A program made the position numbers and the translations under genes. From assembly GCF_000217815.1 (NCBI RefSeq), contig NC_015707.1:682001-746000 (forward strand): a stretch of 64,000 nucleotides of DNA, read 5' to 3'. The number at the start of each line of letters is the position of its first letter. Position 1 is the stretch's first letter. This DNA comes from Pseudothermotoga thermarum DSM 5069 (GTDB taxonomy: Bacteria > Thermotogota > Thermotogae > Thermotogales > DSM-5069). This document shows, one piece after another, positions 26,219-35,583 of the stretch. The notes under the pieces were generated by a model. The model made no database searches. It was not told the origin of the DNA and worked only from the letters and a program-made list of their open reading frames with translations.

Positions 26219-26901
26219 TTGAAAGCTTGAAAATGGAACTTGGCCTTTTGAAGGTAAATACGGTTGATTTACATGTGGATTTGCCAGATGTGCACGTTGA
26301 GAAAACCCAGGCAAACGTTATTGATCGAACTGAACGAATTGAGAATCAAGTTAGGTTTTTGGACGAAAGCTTCCAACTGGTCGTTAAAAAATTTGCAAAG
26401 CCGGAAAATGACTTACGCATCGTTTCCTTTGAACTTGGTTCTAACAACGTGGCGGTAAAAGAAATAAAACTTTCCACCACAATGGTTAGCTGTTTACTTT
26501 TCAACGACAAAAGATTTTCCAGCGCTGTTAAAGAGGTAAAAGGTTTAAGTTGTACAAGTGTTTTTTCCATCCAACCACTGCACTGTAACATTTCGAGTCG
26601 AGATTTGCCGGTGCTCAAAGTAGCAAGGTTTAAGCCGATTGCTTTACCAAAGGATGAAAGAGTGATCAAAGCGATTGTGAAAGTGATTTCAAAAGAAAAA
26701 ATTCCACAGCAATTCAAGTTTGTCGGATTTTACAAATCTGTACCAATTCAAAGCGCAAAGAAAGTTCTTACGATAAACGATGAGTTGCTAATCGAATTGA
26801 GTGATAAGACATCTAAAAGGATGGATGTTCTAGTTTTTAAAAATGGCCAAGAGTACAGGTTTGTGGTTTTCTCACTCAAGGAACTGATGAAGAATCTTTA
26901 A
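26197..26901 (+). CDS. Protein of unknown function, last gene of the motility operon
   Basis: 234 residues, no signal peptide or membrane helix, rich in beta-type alternating hydrophobics. An internal positively charged stretch (KVARFKPIALPKDERVIKAI) is visible; no family recognised. It overlaps the preceding gene by 22 nt, and ATG 26233 is an alternative start because the ribosome site at 26197 is weak. Its last 30 nt overlap the end of the convergent mfd gene, with no terminator between. Confidence 0.65.
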   Translation: MQIIRWLIESLKMELGLLKVNTVDLHVDLPDVHVEKTQANVIDRTERIENQVRFLDESFQLVVKKFAKPENDLRIVSFELGSNNVAVKEIKLSTTMVSCLLFNDKRFSSAVKEVKGLSCTSVFSIQPLHCNISSRDLPVLKVARFKPIALPKDERVIKAIVKVISKEKIPQQFKFVGFYKSVPIQSAKKVLTINDELLIELSDKTSKRMDVLVFKNGQEYRFVVFSLKELMKNL

Positions 26902-29712
26902 AACTTCCTGTGGTTCAACGCCGTAGATCAGTAGGCAATCTTCTTTTTCGTTGTAAATGTGCTTTTTGTTCAATTTTATTTGTTTTAAAGCCGATGCACC
27001 CGTTATTTTCAAAGTTTCGCCATCGTAGCTTATCTTTTTCAAGCCAACTTTATGTGACAAAATGCGTATTTTAAACAAATCCAGCAAGAGGTTTACCTGC
27101 TGTGGTATTTTACCAAATCTATCCAAAAGTTCGTTTCTTACTTCTTCAATTTCCTTCAAATCTCTGCATGCTGCAAGTTTCCTATAAAGTCTCATTCTTT
27201 CCATCGGATTTGCAACGTAACTTTCTGGTATCACAAGTTCACCAGGTATGCCCTCTATTTCCACATCGATTCTGTTTTCTTCCTCTAGAACAGGTTCATA
27301 AGTTTGCAACGATAAAGCTTGCTTGATTTCACGATTTAATATTTCAAGGTAAAGGCTCAGTCCAACTGAATTGATGTTACCATGCTGTTCAAAACCGAAG
27401 ATAGAACCAATACCTCTCATTTGCATGTCCAACATGGCGAGTTGCAAACCACTACCAGCCCCTTTAAAAGCTTCCAAAGCTTTGAGCCTGTATTTTGCGC
27501 TTGGACTTGGTTCAACATCGTACAAAAAATAGGCAAACCCCCTTTTGTCACTTCTTCCAACTCTTCCTCTTAGCTGATAAAGTTGTGCTATTCCGTATCT
27601 GTAAGAGTCGTCTACTATCAAAGTGTTGGCTGTTGGTACGTCCACACCGTTTTCTATTATCGATGTGCAAACTATCATGTCAACTTCGTGCTCGTAGAAC
27701 ATCCTAACTGCTTTTGAAAGTTTTGAACTGCTCATTTGACCATGTGCCATGACCATCTTGACTTCTGGAATGAGTTCTTGAAGATGTCTGAATATCCTTT
27801 CCAAATCGTTTACTCTGTTGTGAACGTAGATCACTTGGCCACCGCGGTTGACTTCTCTAAGAACAGCACTTCTGACCAAAAGATCGTTGTACTTACCCAC
27901 GTAGGTTATAACTGGAAGTCTTCCTTGAGGAGGAGTGTTCAAAACACTCAAATCCTTCATGCCAGACAAAGCCATGTGCAGGGTTCTTGGAATTGGGGTA
28001 GCACTCATTGAAATTATATTCACGTTCAACCTCATCTTTTTGAATTTTTCCTTCTGCTCAACTCCGAAATTTTGTTCTTCATCTATTATCACAAGACCAA
28101 GGTCGAAAAATTTCACCTTGTCTGAAAGCAAAGAATGAGTTCCAACTATGACGTCTATTTTCCCACTTTTAAGGTCAAAAAGGATTTGCTTCCTTTCCTT
28201 TTGACTTATCGTTCTATCGAGAAGCTTTACTGAGACGCTGAATTTTTCCATTCTGGATTTAAAAGTTTCGTAGTGCTGCCTGGCCAAAACCGTCGTTGGT
28301 GCAAGAACTGCAACTTGCTTACCGGAAACAACGCAACGAAATGCCGCTCGCAAAGCTACCTCTGTTTTACCAAAGCCTGCATCGCCACAGATCAAACGAT
28401 CTGCAGGTTTATCACTTGCAAGATCTTCAAGAACTTCTTCGATGGCTTTCATTTGGTCTTCGGTTTCCACGTATGGGAAAGTTTTTGCGAATTCGGTTTC
28501 CAAATCTGGGTCACCTTTCAAACTCAAACCTGTCACTTGTTGCCTTTTAAAGTAAAGTTCCACAAGTTCTTGTATTTTTTCACGAACATCCTTTTTAACC
28601 TTTTCCAACCTTTTGTTCCAAGTAGAGAGACGAATTTTGTCTATTTTGACCTTACCTTTGTCGCCTATGTACTTTTGAACTCGATCCAACCTTTCGACGG
28701 GAACGTAAACCGTTGAATCCTCATATTTGATGCAAAGGTACTCTTTTGTCCCAAATACGTTTGAAATTCTTCTCACACCTTCAAAGATTCCTATTCCATA
28801 ATCGACATGAACAACGTAATCTCCTTCGACAAGTTCTTCCTCGTCAACCACTGGGATTTGACTAACTGCGGAGGTTTGGATTTTGACCGTTTTCAATTTG
28901 TCAAGATCTGCTTCGACGAAAATAGGATTTGATATTTTTTCTAGGATTTGGGAAAGCGGCACTTGCGAATAAAGCTGGTATTCCTCCATTTGTTGATCGG
29001 TTAGTATTTCTCTTATTTCCTTTTCGCGCTTTACATACTCCTCCTGGCACTTTTTGTAATTTACAAAAACAACCTCAAATTTGGCGTAATCAAGTATGGT
29101 GGAATTTGACATTGCCTTGCCGGGGATTGTATCAAGATCGTGGTTTTCGCTGATATATTCTCTGACTGGTAAAATTGTGACTTCCTTGATCGAATCTATC
29201 GATCTTTGTGTTGCAGGATCGAAGATTCTAATGCTCTCTACCTTTCTTCCAAAAAATTCCACGCGCACTGGGATGTTTTGAAGTGGCCCGAAAAAATCCA
29301 GTATGTCACCTCTGATCGCGTATTCACCACCACTTCTAACAAGGAAAGTTCTTTCGTATCCCATTAAGTACAACAGTTTTTCGAAGTCGATTTCTTTCAA
29401 CTCTTGCCCGATGGTTATTTGAAAACAGTGTTTTCTCAACACCTCAGGTGAGAGAGTTTTTCTTGTGATTGCGTGCAAAGTTGAAACAACTTTTGCCTTT
29501 TGGAAAAACAATATTTTCCAAAGAGTTTTGATTCTGGCAGAACGAACAAAGAAAGAGACGTCAACATTCTCAAAAGGAAAAACATCGTGGGATGGAAAGT
29601 AATCAAAACCAAAGTGGTCAGCAAGTTTTTGTGCATCGTATTCGGTTGGTACAACTATGAGAATGCAATCTGACTGAAGATCTTCAAAAAGCTTATCCAG
29701 CGTCAATTTCAT
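26872..29712 (-). CDS. mfd: Transcription-repair coupling factor Mfd (short form)
   Basis: DNA translocase that removes RNA polymerase stalled at lesions and recruits UvrA. Seen: shortened UvrB-like N-terminal module (GGEYAIRGDILDFFG), RNA polymerase interaction domain starting near residue 290 (VEGDYVVHVDYGIGIFEG), superfamily 2 helicase motifs (GDAGFGKTE near residue 442, DEEQNFG, SATPIPRTL, RGRVGRS) and the C-terminal TRCF domain. At 946 residues it is about 200 shorter than E. coli Mfd, the missing part being in the N-terminal region; the Thermotoga protein is also short. ATG 29712 overlaps the preceding gene by 20 nt. Confidence 0.96.
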   Translation of the reverse strand: MKLTLDKLFEDLQSDCILIVVPTEYDAQKLADHFGFDYFPSHDVFPFENVDVSFFVRSARIKTLWKILFFQKAKVVSTLHAITRKTLSPEVLRKHCFQITIGQELKEIDFEKLLYLMGYERTFLVRSGGEYAIRGDILDFFGPLQNIPVRVEFFGRKVESIRIFDPATQRSIDSIKEVTILPVREYISENHDLDTIPGKAMSNSTILDYAKFEVVFVNYKKCQEEYVKREKEIREILTDQQMEEYQLYSQVPLSQILEKISNPIFVEADLDKLKTVKIQTSAVSQIPVVDEEELVEGDYVVHVDYGIGIFEGVRRISNVFGTKEYLCIKYEDSTVYVPVERLDRVQKYIGDKGKVKIDKIRLSTWNKRLEKVKKDVREKIQELVELYFKRQQVTGLSLKGDPDLETEFAKTFPYVETEDQMKAIEEVLEDLASDKPADRLICGDAGFGKTEVALRAAFRCVVSGKQVAVLAPTTVLARQHYETFKSRMEKFSVSVKLLDRTISQKERKQILFDLKSGKIDVIVGTHSLLSDKVKFFDLGLVIIDEEQNFGVEQKEKFKKMRLNVNIISMSATPIPRTLHMALSGMKDLSVLNTPPQGRLPVITYVGKYNDLLVRSAVLREVNRGGQVIYVHNRVNDLERIFRHLQELIPEVKMVMAHGQMSSSKLSKAVRMFYEHEVDMIVCTSIIENGVDVPTANTLIVDDSYRYGIAQLYQLRGRVGRSDKRGFAYFLYDVEPSPSAKYRLKALEAFKGAGSGLQLAMLDMQMRGIGSIFGFEQHGNINSVGLSLYLEILNREIKQALSLQTYEPVLEEENRIDVEIEGIPGELVIPESYVANPMERMRLYRKLAACRDLKEIEEVRNELLDRFGKIPQQVNLLLDLFKIRILSHKVGLKKISYDGETLKITGASALKQIKLNKKHIYNEKEDCLLIYGVEPQEVLKILHQFLE

Positions 29713-30673
29713 ATCCTACCACTTGAAAGGTTCTAAGCCTATTGTTGGTGGATTTTATCCATTCTGCCTTCAAAGGCACGGCAAAATCTCTTTGAATGAA
29801 CCCCATGAAGATGTCTTGTCTTGCCTTTTCGTCGTTGTATATGCCCGGATTTGCCAAGATTCTCAGCTTAATTGGCTGTTTTACGACATGGATTTCATCG
29901 ATACAATTTATCTTGAGTCTTTCTATCAGCTTTTGTTCGTATTCCAATGGTAAAAACGGTTGAACGTTCACCAAAGCTATGTTTTTCGAAAGTGGTCCAA
30001 TTATTTTTACGTTTGCAAGCTCAGCCTTATATCCAATTTCATCCAGGAACGAAAGTAAAATTTCGTTTGATTCCCAAACTGCTCGCCCGTGAAAGTTAGG
30101 ATTTATGAGCATTTTTAAAAGGTGTTTCATCTTGCAGCCTTCTCTGAAAGATGATTCTCCTGCTTTTGCAACAGGAATTTGGAAAAGCTTCACCATTTTT
30201 CTTATTTCATCTTTGCGCAAATCAAACAGCGGTGAATATAATCGACCAAAGAATTTCAAGCCGGTAAGTCCCCAGCTATCAGATTTGTTCGCACCGGTTG
30301 CAACAACTGAGCTTGGAAAAGCTTCCAAAACGCTACCAAGTTTTGCTTCTCGCGTGCAGGCGTTACAGTTTGGACCATACCTCAGTATTTTTCTTTGTTT
30401 CTTTGTCCCATCTATGATGATGTGTTTTAAACCAAGTTTTTGGGCATTAAGCTTCGCTTGTTCGCGTATCTTGGTGTATGTTGCAGGTCCGAAATCAACG
30501 GTTGCAAGAATCACCCTGTCAGGTCCAAGAGCTTCTTTTGCAAGGTAAGCAACCAAGCTGCTGTCTTCTCCACCAGAAAAGGCTACGACCAAACCTTGAG
30601 AAAAGTTTTGTTTTATTTCGTTTATTATGATTTCTGCAAGCGTTTGAATTCGACCTTCACAAAGTCCTTGCAT
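29693..30673 (-). CDS. PP-loop ATPase, LarE/TtuA-like sulfur transferase candidate
   Basis: 326 residues. An N-type ATP pyrophosphatase P-loop (VVAFSGGEDSSLVAYLA) starts the domain and ATGANKSDSWGL lies downstream. Three cysteines stand near the expected active site: Cys103 and Cys106 (PNCNACTRE) and Cys180 (REGCKMKHL). CxxC plus a third distant Cys is the pattern of [4Fe-4S]-dependent PP-loop sulfurtransferases such as TtuA, and single-Cys LarE keeps its sacrificial Cys at about 176. Zinc fingers typical of TtuA are absent. The C-terminal 130 residues are not recognised. ATG 30673 has GGTGGAG but overlaps the upstream gene by 49 nt. Substrate unknown. Confidence 0.65.
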   Translation of the reverse strand: MQGLCEGRIQTLAEIIINEIKQNFSQGLVVAFSGGEDSSLVAYLAKEALGPDRVILATVDFGPATYTKIREQAKLNAQKLGLKHIIIDGTKKQRKILRYGPNCNACTREAKLGSVLEAFPSSVVATGANKSDSWGLTGLKFFGRLYSPLFDLRKDEIRKMVKLFQIPVAKAGESSFREGCKMKHLLKMLINPNFHGRAVWESNEILLSFLDEIGYKAELANVKIIGPLSKNIALVNVQPFLPLEYEQKLIERLKINCIDEIHVVKQPIKLRILANPGIYNDEKARQDIFMGFIQRDFAVPLKAEWIKSTNNRLRTFQVVGYEIDAG

Positions 30674-31107
30674 AGCTCCACCACAGCGTAGTTGCCACTT
30701 TCGCCTAAGGAACCGGGGTTTACAAACGTAGTACCCGACAGCTTTGAATGATCAGTTTCGTGGGTGTGACCGTAAAAAATGATCTGAGGTTTGGGACTAA
30801 AAAGGTTTAGAATTTTTTCCCTAAGTCCAAAGGGAGGTCCCCAACCGTGACACAAACCTATCGTGTATCCCATCAAGTTTATCGTCAAGGTTGCAGGTAA
30901 ATATTCCTTAACATCTGGATAATCCATGTTGCCGTGAACACCGTAAAATTGCTTTGAAAACTTTTTCAAAACCAAAACGGTATCCAAATCAACGTAATCT
31001 CCTAATCCAATAACGCAATCAAAATTTGGAAGTTGTTCGATCAGTTCTTCAGGAAAACTTGAAAGTCTCACAGGGATGTGTAGATCTGAAACCAAAAGAA
31101 TTTTCAC
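30625..31107 (-). CDS. YfcE/MJ0936-type metallophosphoesterase
   Basis: 160-residue calcineurin-like phosphoesterase. Metal-binding motifs in order: LLVSDLHIP, GLGDYVD, VHGNMDYP, CHGWGPP, YGHTHETDH and a NPGSLGE motif. Small members hydrolyse phosphodiesters in vitro; the physiological substrate is unknown. The start overlaps the glucokinase stop by 4 nt (ATGA), so it is coupled to the sugar kinase gene. Confidence 0.9.
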   Translation of the reverse strand: MKILLVSDLHIPVRLSSFPEELIEQLPNFDCVIGLGDYVDLDTVLVLKKFSKQFYGVHGNMDYPDVKEYLPATLTINLMGYTIGLCHGWGPPFGLREKILNLFSPKPQIIFYGHTHETDHSKLSGTTFVNPGSLGESGNYAVVELCKDFVKVEFKRLQKS

Positions 31108-32048
31108 GTTTTATTCATCCTCTCAAAAACAATCGATGCTGCTCCAAGTATTCCTGCGTCTTTTCCAAGCTTGCTGAGCTTTATTTCAAAGGTGCCCAAC
31201 ATGCTTGGTAAAACGTGGTCTTTAACTTTTTCAGCGACGGGTTTTAACAACTTTTCACCTGCGTTTGAAATACCACCACCGAGTATCACCAATTGGGGGT
31301 TGAAAATGTTTACAAAACTTCCTATTGCAACGGCTAAAGCGTCGGTTAAAAGGGAAATTATACTTTTTGCAAACTCATCGCCTTGCTCGGCACATCGAAA
31401 GATATCCTCAGGGGAAACTTCGCTTGGCTTTTTTCCGTGGAAAAGCAGTGAGTCTTTGTGCCTTTCGTATCCTTCTTGAACAAATCTTTTTAAAGCCGTG
31501 GCTGATGCAAAAGCTTCTAGACATCCTTTTGCACCGCAACCACAGGTAGGACCGTTGGGCATAACCGTGACATGGCCTAATTCTGCTCCTATGCCACTGC
31601 TACCTCTAAGAAGAATCCCATGAGTTATAACTCCTCCACCAACACCTGTTCCAAGCGTTAAGCAAACTATGTGATCGTATCCTTTTCCCACACCAAACGT
31701 ATGTTCACCTAAAGCATAAGCGTTTGCATCGTTTTCGACATAGACTTTCAAACCAGTTTCAAGTGATAGCTTTTCTGCCAGCGGAAAATCATGCCAACCA
31801 GGAAAATTGGGGGAAAATCTAACAACTCCTAACTTATGGTCAATACTTCCAGGACATCCAACTCCTATTGCTTCAACTTCGTAGTTTGAAAGAACGTTTT
31901 TCACCGCTTGATTTAAACGCTTTATCACAGCATCAGGACCTTCTTGCACCAGCGTTTTGCCTTGTTCTTTTGCCAGAATTTTACCTTGTTCGTCAACAAC
32001 ACCAACCGCAAAGTTCGTTCCACCCAGGTCTATTCCGATAACCTTCAA
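31104..32048 (-). CDS. glk: ROK family glucokinase
   Basis: 314-residue sugar kinase, probably ATP-dependent glucokinase for glycolysis. Seen: phosphate-1 motif GIDLGGTNFAVGVVD, sugar-binding VENDANAYALGEH, ROK signature LGTGVGGGVI, and the zinc motif CGCGAKGCLEAFAS. TTG 32048 is chosen, 8 nt after GGGAGG; the longer frame from 32066 covers that site and the rho 3' end. In Thermotoga the glucokinase gene also lies next to rho (from memory). Confidence 0.93.
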   Translation of the reverse strand: MKVIGIDLGGTNFAVGVVDEQGKILAKEQGKTLVQEGPDAVIKRLNQAVKNVLSNYEVEAIGVGCPGSIDHKLGVVRFSPNFPGWHDFPLAEKLSLETGLKVYVENDANAYALGEHTFGVGKGYDHIVCLTLGTGVGGGVITHGILLRGSSGIGAELGHVTVMPNGPTCGCGAKGCLEAFASATALKRFVQEGYERHKDSLLFHGKKPSEVSPEDIFRCAEQGDEFAKSIISLLTDALAVAIGSFVNIFNPQLVILGGGISNAGEKLLKPVAEKVKDHVLPSMLGTFEIKLSKLGKDAGILGAASIVFERMNKT

Positions 32049-32062
32049 CTGTTTTACCTCCC

Positions 32063-33358
32063 TCAATATTTTACTTTTTGTTGGTCGATGAGTGCAAGGA
32101 AATCTTCGTTCGATTTTGTTTCCTGAAGTTTTCTGAGTATCAGCGTTAATCCTTCTTCTTCAGTCATGTTGCTCAACATTCTTCTAAGAATCCAAACTTT
32201 CTTCAAAGTGCTTTCATCAAGAAGGAGTTCTTCTTTTCTTGTTCCAGAGAGTTGCAAGTTGACCGCTGGAAAAATCCTTTTGTTCGCAAGTTGTCTTGAA
32301 AGAACCAATTCCATGTTACCAGTACCTTTGAACTCTTCAAATATGACCTCGTCCATTTTTGATCCAGTTTCAATGAGAGCAGTTGCTATAATTGTTAAAC
32401 TACCACCTTCTCTGGTATTTCTAGCTGCACCAAAGAAATGTTTTGGCTTGTACAAAGCAGCTGGATCAACTCCACCACTGAGGAGTTTTCCACTTGGAGG
32501 AACTTGAATGTTGTAAACTCTAGCTAACCTTGTCAAGCTGTCTAGGAGTATTACAACGTGATAACCACATTCTACCAATCTTTTTGCCATTTCCAGCGTT
32601 AATTCAGCAACCTTGATTTGCTTGTCGGGCGGCATGTCAAAAGGAGCAGCTATAACTTTTGCATCAACGGATTCTCTGATATCTGTAACTTCTTCAGGTC
32701 TTTCATCTATAAGAAGAACTATTCTGTAAGTGTCAGGATGGTTGTGAGCTATTCCGTTTGCTATTTCTTTGAGTAAAGTCGTTTTTCCAGCTTTTGGTGG
32801 AGCTACTATCATTCCCCTCTGACCTTTCCCTATTGGAGCGAATAAATCTATAACTCTTGTCGAAAGAATGTGAGGTTCTGTTTCTAGGATAAACCTTTCT
32901 CTTGGATAATCCGGTGTGAGGTTTTCAAAGTTAATTCTTTCGCTGGTCAGTTCCGGTGGCTTGTAGTTCACCGCTTCGATCTTTATCATCGCAAAGTATT
33001 TTTCTCCCTCTTTTGGAGGACGTATGACACCAGAGATTATGTCTCCTGTGTTCAGGTTGAATTTTCTTATCTGCGATTGGGATATGTATATATCGTTGGC
33101 GCTTGGCAGAAGGTTGTTGCCACTTCTTAGAAATCCGTAACCTTCTGGAAGTATTTCAAGCACACCTTCTCCAAAGAAATAACCATGTTGTTTGGCTTGG
33201 GCTTCAAGGATTGCAAAGATCAAGTCCCTTTTTGCCATGCTGGTGTAACGTGGTATGTCGAATTGCTTGGCGAGATTGTAAAGTTCCTTAACTGTCATTT
33301 TTTCAAGATCAGCAATACTTATGGTATTTTGTTCCTTTTGTTGATCGTTGTTATTCAT
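32063..33358 (-). CDS. rho: Transcription termination factor Rho
   Basis: Hexameric RNA helicase, 431 residues. N-terminal helical domain (MTVKELYNLAKQFDIP), RNA-binding cold-shock-like domain (GEGVLEILPEGYGFLRS), then the ATPase with Walker A APPKAGKTTLL, Walker B VVILLDSLTRL and Q-loop/R-loop blocks. ATG 33358 (MNNNDQQKE) has GGAGGTG at the right distance; the longer frame has none. Upstream lies the terminator of the ribosomal superoperon. Confidence 0.97.
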   Translation of the reverse strand: MNNNDQQKEQNTISIADLEKMTVKELYNLAKQFDIPRYTSMAKRDLIFAILEAQAKQHGYFFGEGVLEILPEGYGFLRSGNNLLPSANDIYISQSQIRKFNLNTGDIISGVIRPPKEGEKYFAMIKIEAVNYKPPELTSERINFENLTPDYPRERFILETEPHILSTRVIDLFAPIGKGQRGMIVAPPKAGKTTLLKEIANGIAHNHPDTYRIVLLIDERPEEVTDIRESVDAKVIAAPFDMPPDKQIKVAELTLEMAKRLVECGYHVVILLDSLTRLARVYNIQVPPSGKLLSGGVDPAALYKPKHFFGAARNTREGGSLTIIATALIETGSKMDEVIFEEFKGTGNMELVLSRQLANKRIFPAVNLQLSGTRKEELLLDESTLKKVWILRRMLSNMTEEEGLTLILRKLQETKSNEDFLALIDQQKVKY

Positions 33359-33407
33359 AAATTGGTACACCTCCACAAAACGATTGCAGGCTGAGAAATG
33401 TTCATTG

Positions 33408-33436
33408 ATGATAACAAGAGGGGGATAACACAACAA
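33408..33436 (-). promoter_or_regulatory. Candidate rho promoter
   Basis: On the minus strand TTGTTG (33436-33431), 17-nt spacer, TATCAT (33413-33408): a moderate sigma-70 match located between the ribosomal-operon hairpin and the rho ribosome site. No autoregulatory leader structure was recognised. Confidence 0.45.
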
Positions 33437-33505
33437 AAAAGATGAGTAAAACTCTTCGCTAAAGATTTAACCAGATAACTATGAAAATGTCAAGTTTGAA
33501 AAGGG

Positions 33506-33537
33506 AAAATGTCCCCTCCGTGAGGAGGGGATATTTT
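33506..33537 (-). terminator. Hairpin ending the ribosomal protein superoperon
   Basis: Core CCCCTCC / GGAGGGG with a 4-nt loop, extended by A/T pairs (one G-U) to a 14-bp stem at 33506-33519 and 33524-33537, just after the rplQ stop. On the minus strand it is followed by ATTTTCCCTTTTC, a weak T-tract, so termination may be partial. Confidence 0.8.
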
Positions 33538-33542
33538 AGATT

Positions 33543-33929
33543 TTACTCTTCTTTAGAGGTCACGATTTGAATCAGAGCCATTTCTGCGGCGTCTCCTCTT
33601 CTTGTTCCAATTCTTACTATCCTTGTGAATCCACTTGTTCTGCCAACTTCTTTCGCTATTTCATCCACAAGTTTGTTCACAAGTCTTCTGTCCTGCAGAT
33701 GACGGTATATTTGCCTTCTGAGTGCAACTTGGGTTGCTTTATCGCTGGCTTGGTTAGCCTTTATTGCCTTTGTCATGAGTTTTTCAAAGTATATTCTTAC
33801 CACCTTCGCTTTTTTGACCGTTGTAATGATGCTTCCGTGTTCTATCAATTCTCTCATTTGGTTTCTGATTATCGATAGGCCATGGCTTTTATAATGTCCT
33901 ATTTTGGTTCTAAGCATTCTGTGCCTCAT
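33543..33929 (-). CDS. rplQ: 50S ribosomal protein L17
   Basis: 128 residues. The N-terminus [16 protein letters not shown] and the internal [11 protein letters not shown] block are standard L17, which binds 23S rRNA near the exit tunnel. Its start overlaps the rpoA stop (ATGA). Last gene of the superoperon, directly before the terminator hairpin. Confidence 0.97.
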   Translation of the reverse strand: MRHRMLRTKIGHYKSHGLSIIRNQMRELIEHGSIITTVKKAKVVRIYFEKLMTKAIKANQASDKATQVALRRQIYRHLQDRRLVNKLVDEIAKEVGRTSGFTRIVRIGTRRGDAAEMALIQIVTSKEE

Positions 33930-34939
33930 TGAGAATCTCCTCCCTTCCTGAGGGTCAGTCCAAATTTTTCCATGAGTTTTTGTTTGATTTCCTCCAAGGA
34001 TTTTGGACCCAAATTCTTGATTTTTAAAAGATCCTCTTCAGTTCTTTTTAGAAGATCTCCGATTGTTTCTATCTTATCTCTTCTCAAACAGTTTAGAGAT
34101 CTTATCGAAAGCTCAAGTTCTTCGATTTTTCTAGAGTAAATGGCCTCTTCTTCTGATGTTGTTTGCTCAACCTTTGCTTCTTCTTGAGAAATCGGTACAA
34201 ACTCCCCGCTGAAAGCCGTAAATTCTTCTGGTAAACTATCAGAGATTATCTGTAAGTGGTTCATCAAAATTTTCACAGCTTGTTTCAACGCCTCGTTTGG
34301 AAAGATGTTTTTCTTGGTCCAGATTTCAAGTATGAGCTTGTCGTAGTCAGTCCTCTTTTCTACTCTTGCACTTTCAACTGTGAAGTTTACCTTTACAACG
34401 GGCGAGAAAACGCCATCTATGGTTATCCATCCTATCTCTTGGTTTTCCTCCATAAGATCTATGGCTGGTACAAAGCCTTTTCCAGGTTGCGCGTACAATT
34501 CGAAGAACAGGTCTGCTTCCTCATCCAAAGTCGCTATCTTCAGAGAAGGATTTACCACCTCTATTCCAGCAGGGGTTTTGATATCTCCAGCTGTTAAAAT
34601 CCCTGGGCCTTTCTTTTCAACTTGCATTCTTATTTTATCCTGTACGGTGATTTCTGCTCTCAGCTGAACCTTTTTGAGATTCAGTATTATTTCAAGAATG
34701 TCTTCCTTAACACCAGGCAAAGTGTCGAATTCATGATATTTTTCTGGTTTTATGAATCTCAAACCAGTGATCGCAATGGAAGGTATCGATGAGAGCAAAA
34801 CTCTTCTCAAAGCATTTCCTATAGTTGTTCCATATCCTTTTTCAAGTGGAGAAAGCACATACCTTCCGTAATAGTATTCTCCTTCGGATCTTTCTTCTTC
34901 CACTCTCAACTTTTTTGGAATAACGTATTCCAGTTTCAT
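33926..34939 (-). CDS. rpoA: DNA-directed RNA polymerase subunit alpha
   Basis: 337 residues: N-terminal dimerisation domain ([20 protein letters not shown]), linker with acidic residues, and a C-terminal helix-hairpin-helix domain ([16 protein letters not shown]) that binds UP elements and regulators. ATG 34939 has CGAGGTG 7 nt upstream; GTG 34948 overlaps that site and is less likely. Standard place between rpsD and rplQ in the alpha operon. Confidence 0.97.
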   Translation of the reverse strand: MKLEYVIPKKLRVEEERSEGEYYYGRYVLSPLEKGYGTTIGNALRRVLLSSIPSIAITGLRFIKPEKYHEFDTLPGVKEDILEIILNLKKVQLRAEITVQDKIRMQVEKKGPGILTAGDIKTPAGIEVVNPSLKIATLDEEADLFFELYAQPGKGFVPAIDLMEENQEIGWITIDGVFSPVVKVNFTVESARVEKRTDYDKLILEIWTKKNIFPNEALKQAVKILMNHLQIISDSLPEEFTAFSGEFVPISQEEAKVEQTTSEEEAIYSRKIEELELSIRSLNCLRRDKIETIGDLLKRTEEDLLKIKNLGPKSLEEIKQKLMEKFGLTLRKGGDSQ

Positions 34940-34944
34940 AGGTA

Positions 34945-35568
34945 TCACCTCGAGTAGAACTCAACAACTGCTTGCATATCTGCTGGCAGATCGGTGACTT
35001 CCTCCAACTTTGGATACCTTAGGAAAGTTCCTTTTAGATTTTCAAAATCAGTTTCAACCCATGGTACTCTGGTTCTATCTTTTGTAAGTTCGACAACTTG
35101 TCTGACAACAGCAAGTGATTTGTCCTTCAGTTCAACAACATCACCAGGTTTCAAAAGCATAGAAGGTATGTTGACTTTCTTGCCGTTGACTAAAAAGTGC
35201 CCGTGGTTGACCAGTTGGCGTGCCTGTCTTCGGTTTATGGCAAAGCCAAGCCTATAAACAACGTTGTCCAAACGAGATTCCAAAAGTCTCACAAGATTTT
35301 CACGTGTATCTCCAGGCATCTTCAAAGCTTTTTCGAAGTATCGCTTGAACTGTCTTTCGAGTATTCCGTAGATCCTCTTGACTATCTGTTTTGAGCGCAG
35401 TTGTAAACCATATTGTGAAAGTTTTCCACGGTTTCTACCGTGCATTCCAGGTGCATAAGGTCTTCTTTCAAAAGCACAACGATCTGTGAAACATCTTTCA
35501 CCTTTTAGATAAAGCTTCATTCCTTCTCTGCGGCAAAGGCGGCAAAGTGGGCCTGTATATCTTGCCAT
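34945..35568 (-). CDS. rpsD: 30S ribosomal protein S4
   Basis: 207 residues, a primary 16S rRNA binder. The N-terminal cysteines (CRLCRREG ... CFTDRC) form a zinc-binding site of the C+ type, followed by the S4 RNA-binding domain ([13 protein letters not shown]). In other bacteria S4 represses the alpha operon, but no target structure was identified here. AAAGGAGGG ribosome site. Confidence 0.97.
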   Translation of the reverse strand: MARYTGPLCRLCRREGMKLYLKGERCFTDRCAFERRPYAPGMHGRNRGKLSQYGLQLRSKQIVKRIYGILERQFKRYFEKALKMPGDTRENLVRLLESRLDNVVYRLGFAINRRQARQLVNHGHFLVNGKKVNIPSMLLKPGDVVELKDKSLAVVRQVVELTKDRTRVPWVETDFENLKGTFLRYPKLEEVTDLPADMQAVVEFYSR

Positions 35569-35583
35569 TCAAATTTCCCTCCT

